This document shows positions 44,663 to 53,376 of a stretch of DNA of 64,000 nucleotides, piece by piece. The notes beneath the pieces were generated by a model. That model had not been told where the DNA came from, made no database searches, and worked only from the letters and a program-made list of their open reading frames with translations. The position numbers were made by a program, and so were the translations under genes. Within the stretch, counting starts at the first letter, position 1. Each line of letters starts with the position of its first letter. Source of the DNA: Cytophagales bacterium (GTDB lineage Bacteria; Bacteroidota; Bacteroidia; Cytophagales; Microscillaceae); contig JAAFJG010000008.1 in NCBI GenBank assembly GCA_013298075.1, positions 1-64,000 on the forward strand, given 5' to 3'.

Positions 44663-45772
44663 TTACAAACCTTGATTTGTTTGTTGAACGATATAATCAA
44701 CTACTTTTTTGAGGTCTTTAGTTTCTTCATAGACTTTTAATTGTCTATCAGCACCTGTACCATTTCTCAAAATATCGTGAATTCTGCTGATTTCTTCTCT
44801 ACTTCCTAATTCATCAACCACATCATCAACAAAATCTAATAATTCCATAATTAGTTTTTTGGTATCTAACGCTTCTTCTTTTCCAAAATCAATCATTTCG
44901 CCTTCAATGCCATAACGAGAGGCACGCCATCTGTTTTCAGTAATTAAAGCACGACTATAGTCTCTAAAAGCCAAATTACTTTTCATTAATCTATATGTTT
45001 TTGCGACTAATGCTTGCATCAAAGCAGCCAAAGCAATCGTTTCATCAACCAACATCGGAATATCACAAATTCTAAATTCAATGGTTTCAAAAAATGGGTG
45101 CAAACGTAAATCCCACCAAATTTTTTTACCATTATCAATACAACCTGTTTTTATCAATAAATCGATATAATTATCATAATCAGATACAGAACTAAAATTT
45201 TCGGGTAATCCTGTACGTGGAAATCTTTCAAAAACCTTGACTCTAAACGATTTAAAGCCTGTATTTCTACCTTCCCAAAAAGGCGAATTAGTTGATAATG
45301 AAAAAATATGAGGTAATAAATATCTTACTGCATTCATAATATGTAATCCAATTTTACGACTTTCCACACCTACGTGTACGTGTAAACCAAAAATTAAATT
45401 AGAACGTGCCGCTTCTTGTAATTCATTGACAATTTCTTCATAACGCGGGTGGTCAGTGATTAACTGGTCTTGCCAACGAGAAAAAGGGTGCGTTCCTGCT
45501 GCTCCGATGACTAAACCTTGTTTGTCTGCTAATTCAGCAATCATTCCTCTCAAATAAGTAACTTCTTGTCTTGCTTCTTGGATATTTTTGCAAATATTAG
45601 TCCCTACTTCGACTACAGATTGGTGCATTTCTACCTTAACTTGTTCTTTTAAAATTACCTTTCCGTTTTCGATAATTTTGTGCATGTGTGAATGTAATTC
45701 ACCTGTAACTGGGTCAATGATTTGAAATTCTTCTTCAATGCCCAATGTAAATGCTGGTAGTTTCTCAGCCAT
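44663..45772 (-). CDS. Carboxylate-amine ligase, YbdK / GCS2 family
   Basis: A 369-residue ATP-dependent ligase of the glutamate-cysteine ligase type 2 family, which joins a carboxylate to an amine. The N-terminal GIEEEFQIID (11-20) is the family hallmark, followed by HVHVGVESR (metal and nucleotide site) and RICDIPMLVDET. Length matches YbdK-type proteins. The true substrate is unknown, since YbdK-type enzymes have only weak glutamate-cysteine ligase activity. It is convergent with the DUF4132 gene. The upstream gap 45773-45924 holds no clear promoter. Confidence 0.94.
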   Translation of the reverse strand: MAEKLPAFTLGIEEEFQIIDPVTGELHSHMHKIIENGKVILKEQVKVEMHQSVVEVGTNICKNIQEARQEVTYLRGMIAELADKQGLVIGAAGTHPFSRWQDQLITDHPRYEEIVNELQEAARSNLIFGLHVHVGVESRKIGLHIMNAVRYLLPHIFSLSTNSPFWEGRNTGFKSFRVKVFERFPRTGLPENFSSVSDYDNYIDLLIKTGCIDNGKKIWWDLRLHPFFETIEFRICDIPMLVDETIALAALMQALVAKTYRLMKSNLAFRDYSRALITENRWRASRYGIEGEMIDFGKEEALDTKKLIMELLDFVDDVVDELGSREEISRIHDILRNGTGADRQLKVYEETKDLKKVVDYIVQQTNQGL

Positions 45773-45924
45773 AGTTTTTTATGAGTTTTATTATAAAATA
45801 TTATATTTATATAAAAAATAGATACATTCTATTTATTTTAGGCATAAAATTAGTGTATTATTTGGAAAAACCAAAGTTTTTACAAAAAAAAATTTTTTTT
45901 TTTATTTTTTTGTCGTATTTTTTT

Positions 45925-46104
45925 CTATTTTTGATTGATTTGGTTGTTTTGTAGTTGTTGATTTGCTTGTTCATTCAATTTTCCAATCAATTCATACACT
46001 TCTGAAAATGGCAATGTTCCCAATGCTTTAAAAATTAAATTGGCATCATCTAAATTGATATTGAGTTGAATATTGATTTCTTTTTTTTCTATTTTATTTT
46101 CCAT
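45925..46104 (-). CDS. Small 59-residue protein
   Basis: A complete minus-strand frame from ATG (46104-46102) to TAG. The product has a charged start (MENKIEKKEINIQLNIN), a predicted helix-forming core (DDANLIFKALGTLPFSEVYE) and a polar Gln/Asn-rich tail. The core pattern (ALGxLPFxxVYELIxK) recalls short conserved Bacteroidota proteins of unknown function. It is the only gene in the 45773-46481 gap. Coding is supported by the ordered amphipathic pattern, but no experimental role is known. Confidence 0.7.
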   Translation of the reverse strand: MENKIEKKEINIQLNINLDDANLIFKALGTLPFSEVYELIGKLNEQANQQLQNNQINQK

Positions 46105-46205
46105 TTATTTTTTTGATTTTGAATTGCATTTTTTTATGCAAATCAATCTATTTTTTGTTGAAAATACAAGAAAATGGACTAATATTTTCTATCTAAAAAA
46201 TAGAT

Positions 46206-46225
46206 GATGTCCCAAATTCATTGCA
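46206..46225 (+). repeat. TACTGTCCC-family single arm
   Basis: GATGTCCCAAATTCATTGCA, with flanks ATAGATGATGTCCC, matches the left arm of the inverted-repeat element at 1967-2061 and shares its flank. No second arm is present nearby. Confidence 0.5.
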
Positions 46226-46428
46226 GAAAAATTTATAAATTTAAAAAAAGATACACTTATAAGATATTTGCGATTCACGATAAAAAATAATGCGATTTAT
46301 TGATGAGGTATTTTTTATGAAAAATAAAAATAAAATTAATTTTGCACAACACTAACTTTTTTTCAAATATATTTTATAAAAAAATATTTTCACTATAAAA
46401 TATTGATAATCAATTATTTATTTTTTCA

Positions 46429-46472
46429 GTAAGAGTTGTCAATCTCGAAGACTTGACAAACTCTCACTGAAA
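46429..46472 (-). terminator. Terminator of the lipoprotein gene
   Basis: CAGTAAGAGTTGTCAA pairs with TTGACAAACTCTCACTG, a long stem with one bulge and a TCGA-type loop, with a T-run in the minus-strand direction 10 nt after the lipoprotein stop. Confidence 0.8.
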
Positions 46473-46481
46473 AAAATACTA

Positions 46482-47087
46482 TCAATTCAACGTTACATTA
46501 AAAGCAGGAGTTGTATCTACATCAGTCGAGCCGCCCGCGTTCGTAATATCTCCCGTACTTACATTCGCAGCATTTTTATTGAGTTGATGACGCAAAACAA
46601 TTTTTAAAGTTCCAGAAGTTGCAGTTGTACTTGTCATAACTCTTGTTACCAAACCGATTGGTTTCGGACTAGTATTAGTATCAAAATCTTGATAAGAAAA
46701 ATCAGAAAAAATATCCCCAGTACTGATAAAAAATAATTGATGATCCACGCCTTCAGTTCGTATTTCTGGTGTTTTATCTTCCATCGGATTTTTTGTTTCA
46801 TCTAAAAATCTTGTATTGATTCTATACGTTGTGTTTCTTGCTAAAGTCAAAGGAAGTACCACAGGCACGCCACTTCCCGCACCATCTAAGTCTTTCCAAG
46901 TAACTACTATCGGCGTTACTCCACTAATAGGAATATTATTCACATCTAAGCGTGTAAAAGTCAATTCTACCGTGGTGATTAATTCATTTTCCTCTACAGG
47001 TTTTGGGTCTTCGTTTTTCTTTTTACAAGAAAAGAATAAAATAGTTATTAAAACTATTAAAAGTGTGTTTTTTAAAATATTTTTCAT
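46482..47087 (-). CDS. Lipoprotein of the 'type 1 periplasmic binding fold' family
   Basis: A 201-residue lipoprotein with lipobox FFSC (C21) and a charged linker (KKKNEDPKPVEENE). The mature part opens with TTVELTFTRLD and ends with the family-like block GTLKIVLRHQLNKNAANVS-GDITNAGG. Proteins of this kind, annotated in databases as type 1 periplasmic binding fold superfamily, are common in Bacteroidota beside TonB receptors and are suspected metal or cofactor carriers. No receptor gene lies adjacent here. Its promoter region has a palindrome that fits a Fur/Zur-type repressor. Confidence 0.82.
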   Translation of the reverse strand: MKNILKNTLLIVLITILFFSCKKKNEDPKPVEENELITTVELTFTRLDVNNIPISGVTPIVVTWKDLDGAGSGVPVVLPLTLARNTTYRINTRFLDETKNPMEDKTPEIRTEGVDHQLFFISTGDIFSDFSYQDFDTNTSPKPIGLVTRVMTSTTATSGTLKIVLRHQLNKNAANVSTGDITNAGGSTDVDTTPAFNVTLN

Positions 47088-47171
47088 AATAAAAAAATTA
47101 AATAAAAATGTAACATTATAAAAAAAAAATAGACATTTATCTCTAAAAATTATTTTTTTAGATTTGGTAAA

Positions 47172-47218
47172 TGCAACAATGTTGCAAAAGTGATATTATT
47201 ATTTTAGAAATATGCAAA
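47172..47218 (-). promoter_or_regulatory. Promoter with a 7-1-7 palindromic operator
   Basis: Minus strand: TTTG (47218-47215), 22-nt spacer, CACTTTTG (47192-47185). The perfect palindrome TGCAACAATGTTGCA (47172-47186) overlaps the end of the -7 box and the likely start site, where a bound repressor would block transcription. The 7-1-7 geometry is that of Fur/Zur-family operators, but the regulator is inferred. Confidence 0.6.
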
Positions 47219-47243
47219 TTTTTTAGATTATTTTTTTGAAAAA

Positions 47244-48494
47244 TTAAAATACTTCTTGAACACTGATAAAAAAACCTGATGAATTTTGCGTACCAAGTCC
47301 ATAATCAAAACAAATATTAGTTCGAGAGATTTTGTTGAGTTTCAAACGCAAGCCTGTACCAATACCATAATCAAATTTTTGTGCGATTTTTTGATTATTA
47401 GCAGCATTACTTGTAGAAACTGTGTTGGCATATAATACAAATCCCCACAATCCATTTCGAGAGATATTTTGGCGATATTCAGTTTCAAAATACATCAATT
47501 CTTGTCCTCGAAAACGTCCTTGTGGAAAGCCACGTGCCGAACCGCCATACGTATCCCAACCTGATGCGGGCAACATCATATAAGGTGCTTTTCCTGAAGC
47601 AATGATTTGTGATAATGCCCAAAATGCCAAAATACGAGGTTTACTTTTATGTAATTTGATAAAATGTCTTGCTTCTGCTGATACTTGTCCATAATCACTA
47701 CTTCCTCCCAAATCTTTGGCACATTGTCTATAATTCAAAGCCAAATAAGTGCCTTTGTAGGCGTTATTGGCATTATCTCTACTATCATAAATCGCATTCA
47801 AACTTATTCCAACCGCAGAACTTTCTTTGATTGAAAAATTATTATTCAAAGAATAATCAAAATAAGGCGTAGATAAAATAGTAGGAGATGGGAGAGTAGA
47901 AATTTGTTTTTCTAAATTTTCATCGGTAATTTTAGACCAATTATCATAATGAAAACCTACTCCAAAATATAAATTTTTGGCTGTTTTTTTCAAAAATGTT
48001 TCGTGAAATCTAAATAAATTATATTTCAATAAAGTTTTATCAGTATCATCAATGCCTGTTCCCAATCCATAAGTAGGTTGATTTGAAATCAAAAAACGCC
48101 AATCACCTTGCAAAATCCAGCCATCATTTTTGGTGAAAATATTAGAGCGAGAAGTTAAAAAAAATTGATTTTTAGTGGTTAAATTGACCACAATAGACAT
48201 CGCAGAAATTCTTGTACTATCTACATTTCCAAAATATCTACTTACATTTCCTGATAAACCATAAATAAATCCACTCGTAGGATTGGAAGCAATCGCAGGA
48301 ATCAGTCCAAAAAAAGTTTTGTGCGGTTGTTCTTTTTGTGTATTGAGCGTATCTGACGCTAATCTAGAAGATTTTTTTTTGAGATAATCAAAAAGTTGTC
48401 TTTGTGGCACTTGATTTTGTTGTCCAAAAATATTTTTTGGAAAAATAAAAAGACAAGCAATTATAAAACCTAAAAAAGTGTAATTTTTTATCAT
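47244..48494 (-). CDS. BamA/TamA-like outer-membrane barrel protein
   Basis: A 416-residue exported protein: signal peptide (ending IFGQ), then beta-barrel strands with the surface-antigen D15 pattern. Typical blocks are IYDSRDNANNAYKGTYLALN, the ARGFPQGRFRGQ motif of strand and loop L6 that matches the BamA-family RGF/RG signature, and a C-terminal strand ending in Phe (SVQEVF). There are no POTRA domains, so this is the small-barrel branch (patatin/metallophosphatase-linked or stand-alone type), not BamA itself. The cargo is unknown. Its gene lies upstream of the lipoprotein, which has its own promoter. Confidence 0.88.
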   Translation of the reverse strand: MIKNYTFLGFIIACLFIFPKNIFGQQNQVPQRQLFDYLKKKSSRLASDTLNTQKEQPHKTFFGLIPAIASNPTSGFIYGLSGNVSRYFGNVDSTRISAMSIVVNLTTKNQFFLTSRSNIFTKNDGWILQGDWRFLISNQPTYGLGTGIDDTDKTLLKYNLFRFHETFLKKTAKNLYFGVGFHYDNWSKITDENLEKQISTLPSPTILSTPYFDYSLNNNFSIKESSAVGISLNAIYDSRDNANNAYKGTYLALNYRQCAKDLGGSSDYGQVSAEARHFIKLHKSKPRILAFWALSQIIASGKAPYMMLPASGWDTYGGSARGFPQGRFRGQELMYFETEYRQNISRNGLWGFVLYANTVSTSNAANNQKIAQKFDYGIGTGLRLKLNKISRTNICFDYGLGTQNSSGFFISVQEVF

Positions 48495-48504
48495 AGAAAT
48501 AGTT

Positions 48505-48712
48505 TTTTTAGAGAAATTTGTACAGAAAACGAAAATATATTTTTTGAATTGTTTTTATATTTATCTGAATTGCCTCCAGATTTATCTGAATTGCCTCCAG
48601 ATTTATCTGGAGGATAACATACAATTCAATCATTGGCTTTACCTGAAATTTTTATTTATTTATATTTTTTATTCAAAAAAAAATGGCATAAATGCCATTT
48701 CTATTCATAAGA
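48505..48712 (+). repeat. Three-hairpin element, copy 8, with an expanded hairpin 1
   Basis: The 21-bp unit GAATTGCCTCCAGATTTATCT occurs three times in tandem (48546-48566 degenerate, 48567-48587, 48588-48608), the last continuing into the full hairpin 1. Hairpin 2 is degraded (TTGGCTTTACCTGAA) and hairpin 3 is intact (ATGGCATAAATGCCAT). The right end is truncated. Confidence 0.88.
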
Positions 48713-48741
48713 CAATTCACAAAAAAATATAAAAATTAAAA

Positions 48742-49344
48742 TCAAAGATTTAATTTTTTGAGCCAAGTTTCTCTTTTGGCTTGAAATTCTTCTTCTGTGA
48801 TAATGCCTTGTTTTTTGAGTTCTACTAACTCTTCTAATTTTTTCAAAACGGTTGCTTTGTCTGGGTTTTCGTCTTGTTTTTTTTCTTTTTCTTTGTTATT
48901 TAAGTCAGTAGCGTAGGTTTTTCCTTTTTCAAAGTTTGCCTCATAATGTCTTTTCGCCCAATCCATATCGAAATTAAATAAATTTCCACCATTTTCGAAA
49001 TGATTGATAAAAACCTGCCCCAACGCATAAGTAGAAGCACCCGACAAAACCGCCATCGAAACGCCACCTAACCACGAGCCTATGCCAGGAATACTTTTAA
49101 TAAAACTTGCGCCCAAGCGAGCCAAACTACTACTTGCAATAGCAGAAACAAAGTTTTTACCTGAACTTTCTTCATAATTCACGTCATAAGCACGACTAAT
49201 TTGTTTGAGCATATCAGACTGCACATAACTCACCGCAATTACGTCAATAATGGGCAAAGGAACTGCTCCCGCACCCATTGACCATAAAATATGAGATTTA
49301 ATAATCTCTTCCGCTTCATTTCTTTCTTTTGAGTAATGTTCCAT
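48742..49344 (-). CDS. DUF697-like protein with a SHOCT C-terminus
   Basis: A 200-residue protein. The first 120 residues match the DUF697 pattern (HILWSMGAGAVPLPIIDVIAVSYVQSDMLKQIS followed by Gly-rich hydrophobic helices), which associates with membranes and often with GTPases. The C-terminal end (LKKLEELVELKKQGIITEEEFQAKRETWLKKL) is a SHOCT domain, a short helical pair involved in oligomerisation. It lies 87 nt downstream of the SpoIIE phosphatase gene on the same strand and may be co-transcribed. Function is unknown. Confidence 0.88.
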   Translation of the reverse strand: MEHYSKERNEAEEIIKSHILWSMGAGAVPLPIIDVIAVSYVQSDMLKQISRAYDVNYEESSGKNFVSAIASSSLARLGASFIKSIPGIGSWLGGVSMAVLSGASTYALGQVFINHFENGGNLFNFDMDWAKRHYEANFEKGKTYATDLNNKEKEKKQDENPDKATVLKKLEELVELKKQGIITEEEFQAKRETWLKKLNL

Positions 49345-49431
49345 AATAATATAGTTTTATTTTTGCAAATATAATGAAATTAAATGATTGAATGTAATAA
49401 AATAAGAATTATTTTTAATAAATAATTTTAC

Positions 49432-51870
49432 TTATATTTTGACACCTATTACTAAAATATCGTCAGTTTGTGGCTCTGTACCTTCGTTTATCCAGATTTC
49501 TATTTCATATTTTAGGATTTCTTTTTGTGTTATCATTTCTTTTTGATGAATATCAAATAACAATTCTTTCATTTTTCTTATCATAAATTTTTTGCTATCA
49601 TTTCCACCAAATTGGTCTTGATAACCATCAGAAAATAAATAAAAACAAGTTTCATTTTGTACGTCAATCGTATGTTTTGTAAAGACACGATTTTGTTCTG
49701 TTTGTTCTCCACCAATAGCGGTTTTATCGCCTTTTATATGTACTAATTCATTGTTTTGAACATATATCAAAGGATTTTTTGCTCCTGCAAACTCGACCTT
49801 TTTTTCTTGATGATAAATGGTAATCAAAGCCATATCCATCCCATCTTGATTGCTTGTTTCTTCTTGTTTGAGTGCTTTTCTGATGCCTTTATGCAGTTCG
49901 TTTAAAATCAAATCAGGAGAATAAATTTGTGAAACAATAATAATTTCATTCAAAATTTGATTACCAACCATACTCATCAATGCGCCCGGAACGCCATGAC
50001 CTGTGCAGTCAATCGCAGCAATGATAGTTTTATTATCTTTATGTTCAAAAAAGTAAAAATCTCCACTCACAATATCTCTTGGTTTGAACAAAATAAAGTG
50101 ATTGGGTAAACTTTTAGTAATTTCTTCAGGAAGTGGCAAAATTGATTCTTGAATTTGTTTTGCATAGTTGATACTGCCAATAATATGCTCATTTTTTTCT
50201 ATCAATAATTGTCCTAAATTCTCTGCTGTATCTCTTTGGGCTGCAATTTCTTCATTATTTTGTGCCAATTCAATGTTTTTTTGTTCAATTTCAGTTCTTT
50301 GTTTTGCCAATGCTTGATTTTTTTTTCTTGTCAAAATAAGTCCAATCAAAACCAACAAAAAAATCAATCCCACCAAAGCAAAAGCAATCATTACAAAATA
50401 TTGAAATTGTTTTGCTTCATTTTCTTTTCTCTGATTTTCAATTTCTTTTAACTTTTTATCTTTGTTTAATAATTCAATTTCATTTTTTCTTTCTTGCTCT
50501 TTTTGTCTTTCTAAGGCACTTTTTTTTAAGATTTCAGCATCTTTTACGGCTTCTGAACGTTGTAATTCGAGGATTGCTCTGTCTTTTTTCTCAGCTAAAG
50601 ATTGTTGTTGTAAAAGCAATAATTCTTGTTTTGCTCGTTTTTGTTCGAGGTCTTGTCGGGCTAATTGTCCATCTTTTATTTTTTGACTTTGTTGCAAAAT
50701 TTGATTTTCTTTCTCTTTTTTATCCGCTTCTGCTCTTGCTTCTTTGAGTTGTGCTTCTTTAATATCTTCGCTTGCCATCATCAATTTCAATTCATTTTCA
50801 CTTCTTTCGACTACATATTGTTGTTGTTGAATATTTTGCTGTTGCAAACGTTCTTCTACCAACAATGAATCTTTGATTTGTAAATGTTTTTTGAAATATT
50901 CTAATGCCTTATCATATTTTTCTTCTTGTTGATAAAGCAAAGAAGTCGTTTGATACGCATTACTCAATGTTTTTTTATCTTTACTATCTTCTGCTAATTT
51001 TAAAGCCAAATCATTGTAATACTTTGCATTATAATAATCTTTCAAATTAAAATAAACAGACGAAAGTAAATCGTACATTTGAGCCATTTCTTTCTTATTT
51101 CCTGATTTTTCGATGCTTTTATTTGCCTCTAATAAATACCTGAGCGTATTTTGATAATCGCCAATATTTTGATAAGTAATGCCTAAATTGATGAGTGTGG
51201 CAACATTTCCTGCTTTATTTTGTTTTTTTTCTGCTGCTAAAACTTCTTCAAAAGTCCGAATCGCTAAATTATAATTATTCAAATATTTATAGGCATAACC
51301 AATATTATTTTTAGCAATCAAAATTCCTTCTTCATTTTTGATAGAAGTTTGAATTTTCAAAATTTCTAAATTATATTCTAAAGCACTTTCATAATCTTTT
51401 AAATTTTGATACGCAATAATTATTTTTCGTAAATTAGGTAGTTTTTTGATAGGGTCATTTTTATAAAGTTCCTCATATTCATTTCCGATTTTTAAATATC
51501 CGTTGAGTGCTTCTTCATATTTTTTTTGTTTCATTTCCAAATCAGCCACTTGCGAATCTATTTTATTGTCATTGGGCGTGATTTTTTTTGCTTTTTGTAA
51601 ATATTCTAATGCTTTTTCATTCAAATTTCCTTCTTGATAAACATTGGCAATTTCTTGATAAATTTGAGATAATTTTTCGGTATTATTATTTTTTTCTTCA
51701 TTTTTTGCCGCTTGCAAATAGGCACGCAAAGCATTCGAATAATCTTCTTTTTGTACGTTTACACGCGCATAACTCAACAATGAATCTGTTTTTGATTGTG
51801 CAAAAACATTCCATAGACTAAGAAAAAAAATAAATACACAGATAAATATTTTTTGAACGAGTTGGGACAT
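49432..51870 (-). CDS. TPR / SpoIIE-type protein phosphatase
   Basis: An 812-residue sensor-type phosphatase: signal peptide (ending VFAQ), about seven TPR repeats in the periplasm (25-340), a long coiled coil (345-485), a membrane helix (about 491-514), a short linker helix, and a cytoplasmic SpoIIE/PP2C domain (about 560-812) with FKPRDIVSGDFYFF, AIDCTGHGVPGALMS and FLFSDGYQDQFGG, which carry the metal-binding Asp residues. Such proteins probably dephosphorylate an anti-anti-sigma factor or similar partner in response to an external signal. No STAS or RsbW gene is seen next to it. Confidence 0.95.
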   Translation of the reverse strand: MSQLVQKIFICVFIFFLSLWNVFAQSKTDSLLSYARVNVQKEDYSNALRAYLQAAKNEEKNNNTEKLSQIYQEIANVYQEGNLNEKALEYLQKAKKITPNDNKIDSQVADLEMKQKKYEEALNGYLKIGNEYEELYKNDPIKKLPNLRKIIIAYQNLKDYESALEYNLEILKIQTSIKNEEGILIAKNNIGYAYKYLNNYNLAIRTFEEVLAAEKKQNKAGNVATLINLGITYQNIGDYQNTLRYLLEANKSIEKSGNKKEMAQMYDLLSSVYFNLKDYYNAKYYNDLALKLAEDSKDKKTLSNAYQTTSLLYQQEEKYDKALEYFKKHLQIKDSLLVEERLQQQNIQQQQYVVERSENELKLMMASEDIKEAQLKEARAEADKKEKENQILQQSQKIKDGQLARQDLEQKRAKQELLLLQQQSLAEKKDRAILELQRSEAVKDAEILKKSALERQKEQERKNEIELLNKDKKLKEIENQRKENEAKQFQYFVMIAFALVGLIFLLVLIGLILTRKKNQALAKQRTEIEQKNIELAQNNEEIAAQRDTAENLGQLLIEKNEHIIGSINYAKQIQESILPLPEEITKSLPNHFILFKPRDIVSGDFYFFEHKDNKTIIAAIDCTGHGVPGALMSMVGNQILNEIIIVSQIYSPDLILNELHKGIRKALKQEETSNQDGMDMALITIYHQEKKVEFAGAKNPLIYVQNNELVHIKGDKTAIGGEQTEQNRVFTKHTIDVQNETCFYLFSDGYQDQFGGNDSKKFMIRKMKELLFDIHQKEMITQKEILKYEIEIWINEGTEPQTDDILVIGVKI

Positions 51871-52080
51871 TGTTCGTTATTTTTTTTAATTTTTTGATTG
51901 ATTTTTATTGATCAATTTTAATAAATTATTCAAATTTCATACCTTATTGATATAGATAGAAAAAATCTTACTAATAAGTATAAAAAAATAGAAAAAATTA
52001 CAAATAATCGTATTTTATGATTTAGGTTTGTTCTTTATTTCTAATGACTAATAATTGATGGTTTTAAACCTATAAAAAAA
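51871..52080. other. Gene-free stretch
   Basis: About 210 nt of AT-rich DNA ahead of the duplicated sigma leader. It probably carries the promoters of the divergent phosphatase gene and sigma unit, but I see no exact TAnnTTTG pair and no known repeat. Confidence 0.4.
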
Positions 52081-52176
52081 TATTTTTAAAAATAAATCAA
52101 AAAAATGTTAGCAGAAAAAGAAAAAAGGAATATATAAGTAGAAGTTAGTTACAATTAAACGATAGATTTCAAAAAT

Positions 52177-52212
52177 ATGATTATTTACGACTATAATTTT
52201 CATATCATATAA
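52177..52212 (+). pseudogene. Truncated sigma gene copy 1 (11 codons)
   Basis: ATG followed by the first eight codons of the sigma gene family (MIIYDYNF), then a junction and a stop. The bases after the junction match the end of copy 2, so an internal part of the copy was deleted. Confidence 0.75.
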
Positions 52213-52323
52213 AACTTCTTAAAAAAATATTTTTAAAAATAAATCAAAAAAAATGTTAGTAGAAAAAGAAAAAAGGAATATACAAGTAGAAGTTAGTTAC
52301 AATTAAACGATAGATTTGAAAAT

Positions 52324-52611
52324 ATGATTATTTACGACTATAATTTTCGCATTAAATATAAAGTTAGTTCTGATAACGAAAGAAATAATATGCTTTCGGA
52401 ATTTAGCAAAGAACATTATCCTAAGAGTTATGCTTGGGCAGAAAGGCGTATGCAAAAAATTTCTAAGGAAGATGCTGATGATATTTTTCAAGAATCTTTA
52501 TTAAGTTTTCATAATCATCTTTTAGATAAAGATGGAAACAATTCTGAAAATTTATTAGATTTATTTTATAAAATATTTATAAATAAACTTCTTAAAAAAA
52601 AATATTTTTAA
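52324..52611 (+). pseudogene. Truncated sigma gene copy 2 (95 codons)
   Basis: A 95-residue frame that matches residues 1-92 of the full sigma-like protein (YDYNFRIKYK, MLSEFSKEHYPKSYAWAERR, DADDIFQESLLSFH) and then stops in KKKYF just before the third leader. It keeps the region-2-like part but lacks everything that follows. It may be a remnant, or a short product able to bind the anti-sigma protein without promoting transcription. Confidence 0.75.
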
Positions 52612-52698
52612 AAATAAATTAAAAAAAATGTTAGTAGAAAAAGAAAAAAGGAATATACAAGTAGAAGTTAGTTACAATTAAACGATAAATTTCAAAAT

Positions 52699-53376
52699 AT
52701 GCCAAATATTTACGACCATAATTTTCGTATTAAATACAAAGCGGGTTCTGATAATGAAAGATATAAAATGCTTTCAGAATTTAGAAAAGATCATTATCCT
52801 AAGAGTCATGCTTGGGCAAAGAGATATGATCAAAAAATTTATAAAGAAGATTCTGATGATATTTTTGAAAAATCTATGATGGTTTTCCACGAGGATCTTT
52901 TGAATAAAGAGGGAACAGATACTGAAAATTTACCAGGTTTATTTTATACTATATTTATAAACAAAGTTCTAAAAAAAATGGAGAATGATAAAAAAAATAT
53001 CATAGGTAATTTTAGAAAAACTGGTGGTCAGATATTAGACGAAGCAGATAAAATAGATATTTTAAGAATTATACTCGAGAAAATACTTTCTGACGAAAAG
53101 AATGGGCTTGATGAATATTGCAAAGCATATTATCGTGCTATGCTTGATAATTTATTAAGTCATAAAAACAAAAACTTAGGAAATAAATTAATTGCAGAAA
53201 TTAATGCTTTTATTAAAAATAATCCTACAGAATTTCAGGCTTATGTTACCAATGGTAAAAAAATATCTTTGAAAAATATAGCCAAAAAAAATACTGATTG
53301 TAGAAAAAAGTTAAGGCAGGAGTTAAAAAAATATGGAATTAAAATCAAAGAAAAAAACGAAAACAATGAAAAATAA
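52699..53376 (+). CDS. Sigma-70-like (ECF-type) factor, divergent
   Basis: A 225-residue cytoplasmic protein. The first 95 residues resemble ECF sigma region 2: a helix around HYPKSHAWAKRYDQK, then EDSDDIFEKSMMVFHEDLL (compare the usual DEDIVQDTFLxLW) and LPGLFYTIFINKVLKKM (compare YLYxIARNxxLD). The C-terminal half is basic and helical; a region 4 helix-turn-helix is not obvious, so this is a divergent member. Its stop overlaps the start of a membrane-anchored gene by 11 nt, as for a sigma/anti-sigma pair. Two truncated copies precede it. Confidence 0.72.
   Translation: MPNIYDHNFRIKYKAGSDNERYKMLSEFRKDHYPKSHAWAKRYDQKIYKEDSDDIFEKSMMVFHEDLLNKEGTDTENLPGLFYTIFINKVLKKMENDKKNIIGNFRKTGGQILDEADKIDILRIILEKILSDEKNGLDEYCKAYYRAMLDNLLSHKNKNLGNKLIAEINAFIKNNPTEFQAYVTNGKKISLKNIAKKNTDCRKKLRQELKKYGIKIKEKNENNEK

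Larger units (their letters stand above)
52081..52698 (+). repeat. Triplicated leader of the sigma gene
   Basis: A roughly 96-bp leader (TATTTTTAAAAATAAAT, then ATGTTAG.AGAAAAAGAAAA, then CAATTAAACGATA) occurs at 52081, 52228 and 52603, each followed by the start of a sigma-like reading frame. Copies 1 and 2 are cut short; copy 3 leads into the full gene. Each leader contains a short in-frame ORF, 17 codons in copies 2 and 3 and 10 codons in copy 1. Confidence 0.88.

Noticed and set aside
48544-48732. Short frame and tandem 21-bp repeats that could suggest a protein or a CRISPR array
   Set aside because: The repeats have no spacers and belong to hairpin 1 of copy 8; the frame encodes only repeat-derived Leu/Tyr-rich sequence.
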